Source: Amoeboaphelidium occidentale (Eukaryota; Aphelidiomycota; Aphelidea). From it: a stretch of DNA of 64,000 bases. The DNA lies in NCBI GenBank assembly GCA_023515795.1, contig JALGPX010000009.1:15246-79245 (forward strand), read 5' to 3'. Numbering within the stretch: position 1 is the stretch's first letter; every line of letters starts with the position of its first letter. Shown here one piece after another: positions 31,617 to 41,063 of this stretch. The notes below the pieces were generated by a model. The model worked only from the letters and a program-made list of their open reading frames with translations. It ran no database searches and was not told the DNA's origin. Made by a program: the position numbers and the translations under genes.

Positions 31617-31967
31617 TCAATGCCCAGCAACTTTCCTTAGATGGTTCAATACCTTCGCCTTGATCCATTGCTTATCGTGTGGAATGTACGCCCGTAACTG
31701 CGGATTAAATACTAATGCGCAAATATCCTCCAGGTGGTCCAGAAACATGTGCAGGTCTTTGGCCTCGTAGCTGATTTGTGGAAGGTGCGGATTAAGTTCC
31801 TGTAGTTTCGCCTCGTAAATTGAGATTATGCCTTTTCAAAATTGTTAAGTAAGTCACGCTACTCATCACGAACCTTCCATGGCCAAAGCGACAGTCTCAT
31901 AATCCGAGAATGTTTTTGAGTTTTTATTCTTGTTCTTTTGAATTAGAACGATTGTATGCGCGGTCAT
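31617..31967 (-). CDS. ERH: Enhancer of rudimentary homologue (ERH)
   Basis: Spliced CDS is complement(31617..31831, 31874..31967), 102 residues. The intron is 42 nt (31832-31873, GTTCGT...GACTTACTTAAC...AAAAG). The product matches ERH along its whole length: HTIVLIQ at the start, SDYETVALAMEGI across the splice junction, and a C-terminal half with the LHMFLDHLEDICALVFN core and YIPHDKQWIKAKV. ERH is a small dimeric protein that in fission yeast works with Mmi1 in nuclear RNA elimination. Neither exon is long enough to stand out unspliced. Its ATG is only 43 bp downstream of the Fanzor-B stop codon on the same strand. Confidence 0.92.
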
Positions 31968-32010
31968 TTGGAAGGGAAAAAGACTCAATGTCTACTAGTA
32001 CGAAACCCGT

Positions 32011-34661
32011 CTAAATAGCCGGAATTTCGCTGTATTTTTGTGCGACTTGACTTTTGATACCATACCCATTGCTGCCCAGGCCATCTTCCCTCAAGGTATC
32101 CGTGTTCATCGCTTCGGACGTTGTTGAATCTTGAATTTCAGCTGCACAAACTTTTTCGCCTTCCTTCTTCTTTCTCTTAAACTCTTCAGGCGATTCATTG
32201 TTATGAGCGTTCCTATATAAGAAAACTTGACGAATATTCAATGCAGCATTTACATCACGATCCCAAAGGGTCAAGCAAAAGGAACGTCCATTGACATTCG
32301 CTGAGTGATTTATACACTTCTTGAGACCCCAACACAACTTTCTTCTCCCTGTCCTATTCGATTTCATTTTACCATTCTTTCCTAATCTTCCGTGCTTATC
32401 AGACATGATTACAGCACCATACACTTTTTCTAGCTGACTGTGGCAATTGAAACAAACTTGACTCGTTCTATACTCAGAAACCAAGCGAACTCTACACCTT
32501 TTCTTTAGTTCTTTGAACAAATGACGGTTAGGAGCAGGAGCGTGGCCTTTTGAACAACAATCAAACTTTCCAGCACCATAAGCAATGATCGTGTCCGGAT
32601 CACCCTTTGTCAACTCCTTGGCCAGCTGGTCATATGCCTTCTGCCTGCTTATCCTTGTCTTAAACTTCAGTCTGCGCCATTTTGCTGCCAAAAAAATCAT
32701 AAATATCATCCCGAATCGTAAAAAAATGTCGCAGATAATTCAAGAAGTCTTCTGATGTGTGACACTTTGACGTTGGACCTTGTGTAAGCGTCTTCATCAA
32801 AGTTTGATTCCATAGCATCCAGTGTGACCTTTTCTGTCTTCCTCGATGAGCACCCGACAAATCCTGACATCTTTTGTTGGAACAACTCAACACTTCATTG
32901 TCATTTTGAATCAACCCATCAACATGAGTTGCTGCAACAGCATCATACAGACAGCTCCTTCCGGGATCAAGTACCACAATCCTCACATTACCAGCCACAG
33001 AAAAAGGTATAAATTGATCATTTTGATCTATCCCGAAATCGTTCAGTTTGGGCCCATTCGTAACAATTTTCATCAATAAGACAGAAACTTCAACGCCATT
33101 GGTTGCGATTCGAAGGCCAAATCGTTTTCGTGCTGTGATAATCCGGTCAAAGTAAAATAATGATTGCCAAACTTTCAGCGGATCAGCAGAGCACTCATTT
33201 CTGTCCCTATAACCAAACTTTTTCACACCAACAGAGGATAGAAGATCAATTAGAATTGTACTATCAATTGGAACATGTATTAAATGATGAGAAGCTTGTG
33301 GAACCAAATTGAACAGTCGGAGAGAACGTCCTTTGAGTCTGTTTGTTCTTCTGCGTTCTGCTTCAGAGTAAAAATTTTCACCGAGAGACAACCAACAGAT
33401 TATAGAATGGCTTAATATAGGACCACCAAGATTTTTTGATTGTTTTAGCGCCAGTAGTTTTAAACTCCATAATATTGAGCGTTTTATCCCACACTGCAAC
33501 CACTTTAGATATAATTACCCTCTGATCTTCAATTATGTCTCCAGTGGATCGTGTCTGGTCTTTGAAAGTCAAAGAACTCATTGGAAACAGCATTAGATTA
33601 TAATAAAATTCTTCTCTACATAATTGCTTTAAAAGATAATCTTCGATTTTCTTGAATGATTTTACGCTGACGTCTTCAAAAATGGCTTAATTAAGATAGA
33701 ATCGTAGAACCTGCTTCAAATATCGTTTCATTTTTAAAGATAAATGCAACATACAATTTGTATTGTACTGTTCGGCAACGCTGGAAATCATATGAGATAT
33801 ACCTGAACCATCACAGAAAGACCTGTCACCCCTAGCAACACTGTAGACCTCCGAGACGAACGTGTTAATGCTTGCTGTAGAAACCGTTTTTGGAATTCTG
33901 TGAGAATTCTCATTTTCGAACTGAATTGCCTGAAATAACTGTGTCAGAATACCATCACTGAATCTGATATCGGGAATCTTGTCGCCTCTTTCTAAAAGCC
34001 CAATCAAGTATCCCTGTAATAATTTGGTAGTCTCGCAGTATATTTCAGTCATCCGATGAACAGCATCTTGGATAAGGTTATGGAGCAGTTGTTTTTGCTC
34101 AGGATGAAGCTGCCGATTATACATATAACTCAGGCCTAATTTCACTGTGCATTCGGATTCTTCATGATCATGTTGCTTGTATCGATCAGCAAACTTCCCT
34201 TGGTAGTGAGCGCATTTCTTGCTTGACTTTCTCTGGTGATCAGTACCTCCACAGGATGGACACTTCTTCACAGGATTCTCAATATCAGCAGATTGATCGT
34301 TGACAGCTGCGACAGGAGATGCATTGGCTGAGACCGTTTCGGTTTGGGAGGTTGATTTATGCCGCTTGTTTAATGGACAGGCAGAGTGGGAGATGTTCAA
34401 ATGGGTTGTGGATCCGCATTTACATTGAGTTCTCCTCTTGCGTTTTGATGTGGAGGAAGAGACACCAACAACATCATCATCAGTCGTTATCACATCATCA
34501 GCTGAAGCAGCCGTTCTTTGAACCGGTTTCATTTCAATCTCCACAATATCAGTCGGTTGATCCCTATCGTCCAGATCCATAGGCATCGCTTGATATACAT
34601 GAGTATCTATTTCACTGTGATCTTGGCCTGTATCAGGCGGAACGAACCTTTGATCAGACAT
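32011..34661 (-). pseudogene. Fanzor-B: second, diverged Fanzor gene, apparently disrupted
   Basis: From the ATG at 34661: an acidic leader, two zinc-knuckle-like motifs (CKCGSTTHLNISHSAC and CPSCGGTDHQRKSSKKC), a helical region, SLRLFNLVPQ aligned with the same block in Fanzor-A, RuvC-I (VLDPGRS), AYGAGKFDCCSKGHAP, VSEYRTSQVCFNC (conserved Glu and first Cys pair), a second Cys region (CWGLKKC), and RuvC-III (DRDVNAALNIRQVF). Lesions: an in-frame TAA at 33687-33689; a frame change near 33380 that a 31-nt GT-AG intron (33351-33381) would resolve exactly; and an extra base in a T run (32680-32683, AAAA on the coding strand) just before KWRRLK. The TAA and the homopolymer shift could be decay or sequence error. 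Confidence 0.75.
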
Positions 34662-34786
34662 CTTGTTAAGAAAGTGGACCCAATAGAGAAAGAATGATAA
34701 AGAGAAGTGAAAATTATTGCAAAAACGCGGCGATCCTAACGGTTGCTATGGAAACAGTGTCTTTAGTGATACGGATTCATAACGTT

Positions 34787-36328
34787 TCATTTCGACTGGG
34801 TGATATACAAAAGCAGATCTTCCCATAATTTCGCTTTAGATCGTGGGCTAACTTTGAATATCACAGACTTTTTATCAGCTTTGCTCTTTAGCACAAACTC
34901 ACAGTAGTCCGATGAATGTGATGACGAATATTCATCAACGATCAGAGAACGAACGGTGCACTTTTGAGGATCTTTAGGACTTTGCTTTGACCAACTGATA
35001 GATCGATTCCATGGATTAAACCAGGCATAACGTGTCTTATAAGAACTGTGCATTCGATTCAAGAATGTTCCAGCTCTCTTTTCAACACACATTCCAGTCA
35101 TCAATTCGGGATCAAATGCAGTAATACGACGGCTTTCAGAAGGATAAGTAAATCTCTGTTCTTCTTGCGGTATATCTTGACGGACAATTGTTGTTTCAGT
35201 GGACGTAAAATTTGAACTTGAGTTGGTTATTTGTGTGAGCGTAGAAGATAGAATCTCTGGTTCTTCGAAATCTGTCTGAACTTGAATCGAAATCGTCTCA
35301 GGTGCAGTTCTTTCTTGTGGCTGAACATAAACCTTTGAAGCCTTCACTTTTCTGGTATCTGATCGTGTGACTGAAAGAACTTTGTCTGGTAGAAACCATC
35401 GAGTATCATCATCAGCTTCCATTTCTTGTTCCTCTAATTCTTTCAGTGCTTGCTGAGTATCAAGTAATAAAGCATTCAACTCCTGCTTTTCTGAGTTAAG
35501 TTTTTGTATTTCCTTCGTTAGCTGTTCGCATTCTTGATCATACAGTCCCAAATCTGTTTGAGTACAAGTTGTTTCAACCATAGTCTCATTCTGCACTGCT
35601 TTCAATTCAAGTTCTTGTAGAGTCGTGGTTGACGTAGATCTTTCGTGTAAACCAGTACCATTGTGCAAAGAGTCAAATGATTTAATGGACCTGATATTCC
35701 TGAAAGATCCTGAAGTAGATCGTTTCGATGGACTATCAAAGCCATTCAAATCATCTTTGAACAGCGCCAATTGGTTGTGCATCTCAGACTTTTCCGCAGT
35801 TAAACGCTGAACTTTTAAACGGAGCTGTTGAATTTGTGCCTGCAGCTGAGACTGTTTCATTTCCAGAGACCAATTCTGTTGTTCAAGTTCTGTGATCTTT
35901 TCAGATGTTGCCTGTTTGTAATCATCCAATATGACCCTCCGTTTCAGCGTCAATTCCTGTTCATTATCAGACACCAAAGCATAATTCTCATAATCATCGT
36001 TATCGGAATCATCAGGGATATCATCAAATATCAGGGCCTTATTCAGTTTCGATGATATTCTCGGTGTTGACCTTGGTGGCAATGGTTTCCTGAAAGGAGC
36101 TGCCCTCTTTGGTGTCGCATATCCCTCGTAAACGAAATTCTTAGCTGGATCGACACTTTCGTTTTGCTTTAGCTGTTGTTCTAACTCCTGGACCTTCTGT
36201 AATAATTGTTGACCAAACGTTGCAGCAAGTCGTGCTTCATTTTCCTTGTCCTCCAGTTGCTTCTGAAGTTCAGATATAACGCTCTGAGGCTCTTCATTGC
36301 CGGTATGTTCGTTTGAAGAAGAAATCAT
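34787..36328 (-). CDS. Cell-cortex coiled-coil protein with Mcp5/Num1-type PH domain
   Basis: 513 residues. Long coiled coils occupy about 15-55, 130-195 and 255-300 (EQLTKEIQKLNSEKQELNAL). The C-terminal ~110 residues form a PH domain of the Mcp5/Num1 class: MCVEKRAGTFLNR, RYAWFNPWNRSISWS and KLWEDLLLYI. In yeasts this PH domain binds PI(4,5)P2 and anchors dynein or mitochondria at the cortex. The protein is shorter than Num1 and lacks its central repeats, closer to Mcp5. Intronless. Confidence 0.75.
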   Translation of the reverse strand: MISSSNEHTGNEEPQSVISELQKQLEDKENEARLAATFGQQLLQKVQELEQQLKQNESVDPAKNFVYEGYATPKRAAPFRKPLPPRSTPRISSKLNKALIFDDIPDDSDNDDYENYALVSDNEQELTLKRRVILDDYKQATSEKITELEQQNWSLEMKQSQLQAQIQQLRLKVQRLTAEKSEMHNQLALFKDDLNGFDSPSKRSTSGSFRNIRSIKSFDSLHNGTGLHERSTSTTTLQELELKAVQNETMVETTCTQTDLGLYDQECEQLTKEIQKLNSEKQELNALLLDTQQALKELEEQEMEADDDTRWFLPDKVLSVTRSDTRKVKASKVYVQPQERTAPETISIQVQTDFEEPEILSSTLTQITNSSSNFTSTETTIVRQDIPQEEQRFTYPSESRRITAFDPELMTGMCVEKRAGTFLNRMHSSYKTRYAWFNPWNRSISWSKQSPKDPQKCTVRSLIVDEYSSSHSSDYCEFVLKSKADKKSVIFKVSPRSKAKLWEDLLLYITQSK

Positions 36329-36475
36329 TCCGTTTTGAGATTATTGGAAATTGAATAGTGAAAACTGACCAAATGTGTGATCACTGATTTGAAACGACGA
36401 TATGCGACCAGAACATTCGAAATTGAATTTCTATTGAGTAAAATCGTGTAGAAACAAAATATTCTTCTGCAAAGT

Positions 36476-37291
36476 CTACGCCACTTGTGTGTCTACAGCT
36501 TGCGGAGCCTCTGGATCCGCAGTGCTCAGCTCGGTTGGCTTTCTTGAGCGTTTTCGTTTCACTTTTTCCCTAGCCATAAAGATCATACCAGCAAAGCTTG
36601 TTACGAATGATAGCGGCAGACCTATCGCAATATAATAAGGCGGTCTTGTAGTAGAATCATAGAAGCCCCACATGCCAACGCAACAAAGAGCTTGACCTAT
36701 AGTGCTTACATTGAAACTGATCATGGCCAGTAAGAACGGTGTCATATTCGCATTTATCAAATCATGCATATCAATTTCTCCTATTTCATCCAAAGCAGGT
36801 GGAATATCATCAGAAGTTTGAGCTCCATCAGGTGACACCTCTGGTCGATCGAGATGTTCCAAGCTCTCTGGAACATACCAAGGAAACTCTGTGCGAAAAG
36901 AATCAAAGTGTTCCTCTAACCTCTTGAGCCTCTTATCTTCCTTATCAACTTGTGTGCCAGACGATTGTGACCTCTTGAGACGATTCTGCAGCGAAACTAT
37001 CCTCGAGACCATAAAAATTCCCGTTAATCTGAATGGCTGATCCACAAGACAGGCCAAAGTGAATATCGCATTTAACAGCTGAAAGTTAACTTCCAACCAA
37101 ATCTTCTTCTCTTCCTCTGTAGGAAAGGTAACAGCCCCGATCAGAATGAAGAAGCATATCGCACCAGAAACAATAATCACCAAGATTAGGAACAGTACGA
37201 TCGAATTAACAACAGGATTCTTCAAAAGCCATGACAAGAAGAGGTCCCAGCCCTGTTTGCTCTTGTCCGAAATGTATTTCCTCTTCGACAT
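36476..37291 (-). CDS. DUF2985 multi-pass membrane protein
   Basis: 271 residues from the ATG at 37291 (MSKRKYISDKSKQGW). Membrane segments at about 25-55 (VNSIVLFLILVIIVSGAICFF), about 75-100 with the family block EVNFQLLNAIFTLACLVDQPFR, and two near the C-terminus (about 185-240). The W.EVN.Q.LNA.F....P.R pattern is typical of fungal DUF2985 proteins, which often accompany PLAC8 proteins. A charged loop (about 100-165) lies between. Molecular function unknown. The upstream region (37292-37469) holds no gene. Confidence 0.7.
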   Translation of the reverse strand: MSKRKYISDKSKQGWDLFLSWLLKNPVVNSIVLFLILVIIVSGAICFFILIGAVTFPTEEEKKIWLEVNFQLLNAIFTLACLVDQPFRLTGIFMVSRIVSLQNRLKRSQSSGTQVDKEDKRLKRLEEHFDSFRTEFPWYVPESLEHLDRPEVSPDGAQTSDDIPPALDEIGEIDMHDLINANMTPFLLAMISFNVSTIGQALCCVGMWGFYDSTTRPPYYIAIGLPLSFVTSFAGMIFMAREKVKRKRSRKPTELSTADPEAPQAVDTQVA

Positions 37292-37469
37292 GTGCAAGTC
37301 AAAAAAGCTGCGAAATTCTGATTGAGTGGCGCTGCGTTCCTATTGGCGGATCAGCCAGCAAGATAATGTTACAACGTGATAAAACCAAGCGATTCTAAGT
37401 TTTCGAGAAAAAATTATTGTTTTATCTTCATAATCTCATAGATTTCTGTTTATTGTTTAGAATTATCAA

Positions 37470-37649
37470 ATGACTTTTAAGAATACACGTTTGAACTTGT
37501 CCACATCTGTTTCATATGCTTCAGGGTATCACCAAGGCGCAATGGGTCGCAGCGGGTCTGTTTCGCCATCTCTAATCAGTCCTTCTCTATCATCACTTCC
37601 TAGTCCGCTAGCGAGAAGTGATTCACAGCGCTCTGGGTTCTGTCGTTGA
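37470..37649 (+). CDS. Possible 59-residue Ser/Pro-rich small protein
   Basis: ATG at 37470, TGA at 37647-37649. The product is rich in Ser, Pro and Leu (SPSLISPSLSSLPSPLARSD). A hydrophobic frame lies immediately downstream in the same phase after the TGA (NALSIWLGFMVLL...), antisense to the end of the next gene; a missed intron or read-through could join them but I found no good splice pair. Could be spurious. Confidence 0.25.
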   Translation: MTFKNTRLNLSTSVSYASGYHQGAMGRSGSVSPSLISPSLSSLPSPLARSDSQRSGFCR

Positions 37650-37738
37650 AACGCGTTGTCTATTTGGTTGGGGTTTATGGTTTTGCTGGTCAAAATCTTC
37701 CTGTATAATGCAATAAAATGCTTTTCGTTGATAATAAT

Positions 37739-39382
37739 CTACTTCGTGCTCACTACGGCGGTAGCTGTTCGAGGTAATCGAGATAGCAACAAACTTAAAT
37801 TGTCTCCTTCAACTGTATTCCATATTGCGCGTAGAAACTTGAAATTCTTAGAGTTCATAATAATACTAGCCAACATATCGATAACTACAAGGCCTTGAAA
37901 CTTGTTTTGAATCAAGCGAATGCTCTCAAGTTGAAGTTTTGGCGATAATGAAATAGCAGGTTTTTCAGGAGGGCTTTCGTCGTGATGATTATGCTTGATT
38001 TCGTTTGCAATCATCACAATTTTCTTTAGAGTAGGAGGTATTGACGCTAGTACCTCAGCAAACAGCTTCTCGTTCACGTTAAATTTGACAAGCCTTAATG
38101 TGTGCAATTTCTTGTAATTCTTCAACATTGTATTGCGTCGATTATCGATCAAGTTAGTCATGTATGTTCCTCTAATTTCCAATACTTCAAGATTATCCTG
38201 TAGAATCTTTGAGTTTAAAGTTCGCCAACCGCATGACATACAAACAAAATATCGCAAATTCTTAAAACTGCATAGAGTTTCATCGGATAGTGACTGGCTT
38301 GGTCCGACGAATAGTTTCCGGATAGTTTTTGGCGCGTGCTTGATCATTTCATGCTGCCAAATTCTCTTTACGAATAGGTAATTCAGCAGAAGAGTATCTA
38401 AAGTCGTAAACTTAGAAATTGCAGTAATAAGATCTTTTGGTGGAGGTGTTTCCACGTCCACAAAACTTGACCGAATATTCAAGGTTTTCAGATTTTTTGG
38501 AAGAATAGAGAAAATGCCAATGTTAACAAGGCCTTCATATGACGTTATCTTTGCCACTACATCATGAATCCTGGTTAGATAGCTTTCTGCTTCATCTGCC
38601 GTAAAATTAGGACCAATTACGATTCCAATCACCCCAACTGGTATCAGATCAGGAAGAGCATTCCAGAGTTTAGTATCACGCACAAAAATTGCAAGCTTCT
38701 TCAAAGATACCAATTTCACCATTTCAGGCCCATATGAGGCATCTCTTTGTGTGAACCTGAGATGGTTTCTGAAAGTCAGCTGCTTGATGTTCTGCATGAA
38801 AGTCTGGAAGTGTTTTTGTTGCGCCATCCATAGAACATAAGAAGAATCTGAAACTAAATGAACAGAACAGGCCTTTGTAAGTATTTCCAAACGATTAAAA
38901 GTCGTAGCATCCAACTTATTGATCTCATCTTGACTGATAACAAGGTAGCCACGTAGAAATACCCTCTTTGGATCAGCGGCACATAATCTCAAGAAACCAG
39001 TAAAGCATTCTTCCTCTCTCAAGAAGTGCGGAATAGTTGCTCTTGTAGTGTAATCATTAAAGATTTCATCAAGTTCCATAAATTCATTGAGAAGCATCGC
39101 TAAACGATCATTCTTGCAGCTCTTCTCTAATTGGCTTAGAGATCTTCGCGTATTCAGTTCGACCTCGTCAAGGTGCGCATTCCTTATGGCACTTAAGGTC
39201 TTGCTTGTTTGTGCTAGTCTATTCCATCCGTGATTGCCCAAGCTTTTCGACATGGTATCCGCGACAGGCCCAATAGACATTAGATCTTCCAACTGAAACT
39301 GACCAACTGCAATGGACGTGGATATTAACGACACCAGCACCCACGCGCTTATTCCAAACCATCCGTATTTCCACAGTTTCAT
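37739..39382 (-). CDS. Secreted/lumenal repeat-like protein, unknown
   Basis: 547 residues with a hydrophobic N-terminal segment (about 7-27, WFGISAWVLVSLISTSIAVG) that looks like a signal peptide or anchor. The body has irregular leucine-rich stretches (LKTLNIRSSFVD, LEVLEIRGTYMTNL, LHTLRLVKFNVN) about 25-30 residues apart, suggesting a leucine-rich-repeat or F-box-LRR-like solenoid. I cannot assign a family. Its ATG is 46 bp from the divergent subtilase ATG. Confidence 0.6.
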   Translation of the reverse strand: MKLWKYGWFGISAWVLVSLISTSIAVGQFQLEDLMSIGPVADTMSKSLGNHGWNRLAQTSKTLSAIRNAHLDEVELNTRRSLSQLEKSCKNDRLAMLLNEFMELDEIFNDYTTRATIPHFLREEECFTGFLRLCAADPKRVFLRGYLVISQDEINKLDATTFNRLEILTKACSVHLVSDSSYVLWMAQQKHFQTFMQNIKQLTFRNHLRFTQRDASYGPEMVKLVSLKKLAIFVRDTKLWNALPDLIPVGVIGIVIGPNFTADEAESYLTRIHDVVAKITSYEGLVNIGIFSILPKNLKTLNIRSSFVDVETPPPKDLITAISKFTTLDTLLLNYLFVKRIWQHEMIKHAPKTIRKLFVGPSQSLSDETLCSFKNLRYFVCMSCGWRTLNSKILQDNLEVLEIRGTYMTNLIDNRRNTMLKNYKKLHTLRLVKFNVNEKLFAEVLASIPPTLKKIVMIANEIKHNHHDESPPEKPAISLSPKLQLESIRLIQNKFQGLVVIDMLASIIMNSKNFKFLRAIWNTVEGDNLSLLLSRLPRTATAVVSTK

Positions 39383-39428
39383 ATTTGAAAATTTTTCAGG
39401 GCTTTATTGGGTGTCCAGAGCGTCAAAT
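39383..39428. promoter_or_regulatory. 46-bp gap between divergent start codons
   Basis: The gap between the repeat-like gene (ATG 39382 minus) and the subtilase (ATG 39429 plus). It includes AATTTTTCAG ending at 39399, which looks like a 3' splice site; an upstream subtilase exon may therefore overlap the neighbouring gene antisense. Confidence 0.35.
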
Positions 39429-41063
39429 ATGAGAGGGAACTTTCAGAAGTTCAAGGATGGAATCGCTTCAGATTTTCATAAGAGCGGATTTTACGGGGAC
39501 GGTGTCAGAGTGGTTCTAATTGATATAGATTACGATGAATCCATCAGCCCAAACTTTGTGGATTGCAGCATTGCTTCAAACCAACGGGACAATTCAAAGA
39601 AGTCTCATGGTATGTTTGGCTATGAGTTATTGCGTTTTATTGTTCCGGAAGCTTCTGTTATGCTGGTTAAAGTTGATCGAAGCAGTTTAGATTCTTGGCG
39701 CTGTGCTCAAACTGAAGTCAAGAGGTTTCAGCCTCATGTGGTAAACATAAGCCTTGGAGGCATTGAAGGCTTACTGAATGATTTCGATTACGTTGAGTTT
39801 GAAGCGATTATTAATACGATGATTCTGTGGGGTTGTATGGTATTTGCGTCTGTAGGTAATCGCCCAAACATGCTGTTCTCGCCAGCACGTATGAGAAGGG
39901 TCATTGCAGTTGGTTCACTAAAAATTAACGGAGCGGAAATGGCAGATTTCTCTTCTTACGGTACAACTACAGAGGGCGCCTTAAAACCAGATATTCTTGT
40001 TCCTGGCGAGAACGTTTTTGTTGGTGGCGCATCGATGAATGGAACAAGTGTTTCTTCGATATTGGCAGCTTCTCACTTCAGCTTATTGTTACAGCAGGAA
40101 GATTTTAATTTACAAGGAGCATTACGGTCTTTGTATCGTGGATCCTTTCCAGTTGAAACAAGCTATGGAGACGTCGCAACATTAATTGGAGAGCGAGCCG
40201 TAAATCAGACCACTTTCTTTAATATTACTGCTTTTAACAACCACCAGCCCTTAATTAAAGGGATTCAATATGAATTTTATATTTCAAGTCTTCGGTGGAA
40301 TTATGGCATGTTTCAAGATGATTCTGTGGAGCTCAAGTTAGAGGAAGGCAAAATATCAATTTCAATCTTACAGGATGATATCAAAAGTATAAAGCTTGAG
40401 ATGGAACACATAAGCTTCTCAATCGAAATATCTCAGAGAGACAAGCTTCATAGTGTTGTTCTAGTAATTGCAGACTTCAAACCGTTTCAGATGATTGAAC
40501 AATTCAGGGAACGAAACATCTACGTTCATGTCGAAAAATCTGCTCTTGCTGTATCTCTCGAGCTTCTGAATTATGACTACGTGGTTTTAATATTTCCAAC
40601 AATTACTCAGAAAATCCTGAAGAAACTGACGGGCAAAAGGGTTGTTATAATTGGTGGTAAGCTCAAAGGAAACAACCTGAAGCTAGATGATGGCTTTTAT
40701 CTGTCAAAGGGATTATCTCTATCAACTGAAATGACTTCCCAATACTTTATTGATGATTGTCCAGAGAGCTACACCTGCTTTTTCAACGAGAACACTTTGA
40801 GAATAGGAGACGGATTCTATCCTCGATTTTCTTTAGCTGTCGCAGCATACACGAACGAAAATAGTACCTTCGCAGTTTATCCTTCTCAATGCGATGTAGA
40901 TGATTATAGTTGCTGGATGAAAGTCAATTGTTTTATCGACAATGTTTTGAACTCAACCCAAAGCGATTCGTTTGATTACAACCTTGAAAGTATTACTCCT
41001 TTAATGGTTTTTATTCTTGGCATCATTGCTCTAATGCACTTCAAGCTTCGATCTTTATTTTAA
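39429..41063 (+). CDS. Membrane-bound subtilisin-like protease, site-1-protease-like
   Basis: 544 residues from the ATG at 39429; an open frame continues upstream, so the N-terminus is uncertain and no signal peptide is visible. Catalytic triad: Asp in VVLIDID, His in KKSHGMFG, Ser in MNGTSVSS; oxyanion Asn in FASVGN. FSSYGTTTEGALKPDIL resembles the MBTPS1 segment before the Ser. The region after the protease (a short Rossmann-like block, LNYDYVVLIFPTI, VVIIGG; then YPSQC..DD..CWMKVNCFIDNVL) follows the order of site-1 protease, and a single C-terminal membrane helix (MVFILGIIALMHF) ends the protein. In animals S1P cleaves SREBP in the Golgi. Diverged; substrate unknown. Its stop overlaps the convergent beta-adaptin stop by 9 bp. 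Confidence 0.65.
   Translation: MRGNFQKFKDGIASDFHKSGFYGDGVRVVLIDIDYDESISPNFVDCSIASNQRDNSKKSHGMFGYELLRFIVPEASVMLVKVDRSSLDSWRCAQTEVKRFQPHVVNISLGGIEGLLNDFDYVEFEAIINTMILWGCMVFASVGNRPNMLFSPARMRRVIAVGSLKINGAEMADFSSYGTTTEGALKPDILVPGENVFVGGASMNGTSVSSILAASHFSLLLQQEDFNLQGALRSLYRGSFPVETSYGDVATLIGERAVNQTTFFNITAFNNHQPLIKGIQYEFYISSLRWNYGMFQDDSVELKLEEGKISISILQDDIKSIKLEMEHISFSIEISQRDKLHSVVLVIADFKPFQMIEQFRERNIYVHVEKSALAVSLELLNYDYVVLIFPTITQKILKKLTGKRVVIIGGKLKGNNLKLDDGFYLSKGLSLSTEMTSQYFIDDCPESYTCFFNENTLRIGDGFYPRFSLAVAAYTNENSTFAVYPSQCDVDDYSCWMKVNCFIDNVLNSTQSDSFDYNLESITPLMVFILGIIALMHFKLRSLF

Noticed and set aside
31465..31668. Minus-strand ORF at the 3' end of ERH
   Set aside because: Its frame differs from that of ERH; the spliced ERH reading explains the coding signal.
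32660..33499. Separate gene in the middle of Fanzor-B
   Set aside because: It is a different frame of the same Fanzor-B gene; continuity of motifs and the 31-nt intron explain it.
37656..37898. Hydrophobic plus-strand ORF (MSIWLGFMVLL...)
   Set aside because: Antisense to the end of the repeat-like gene and without a good promoter or splice to the Ser-rich ORF; could not be supported on its own.
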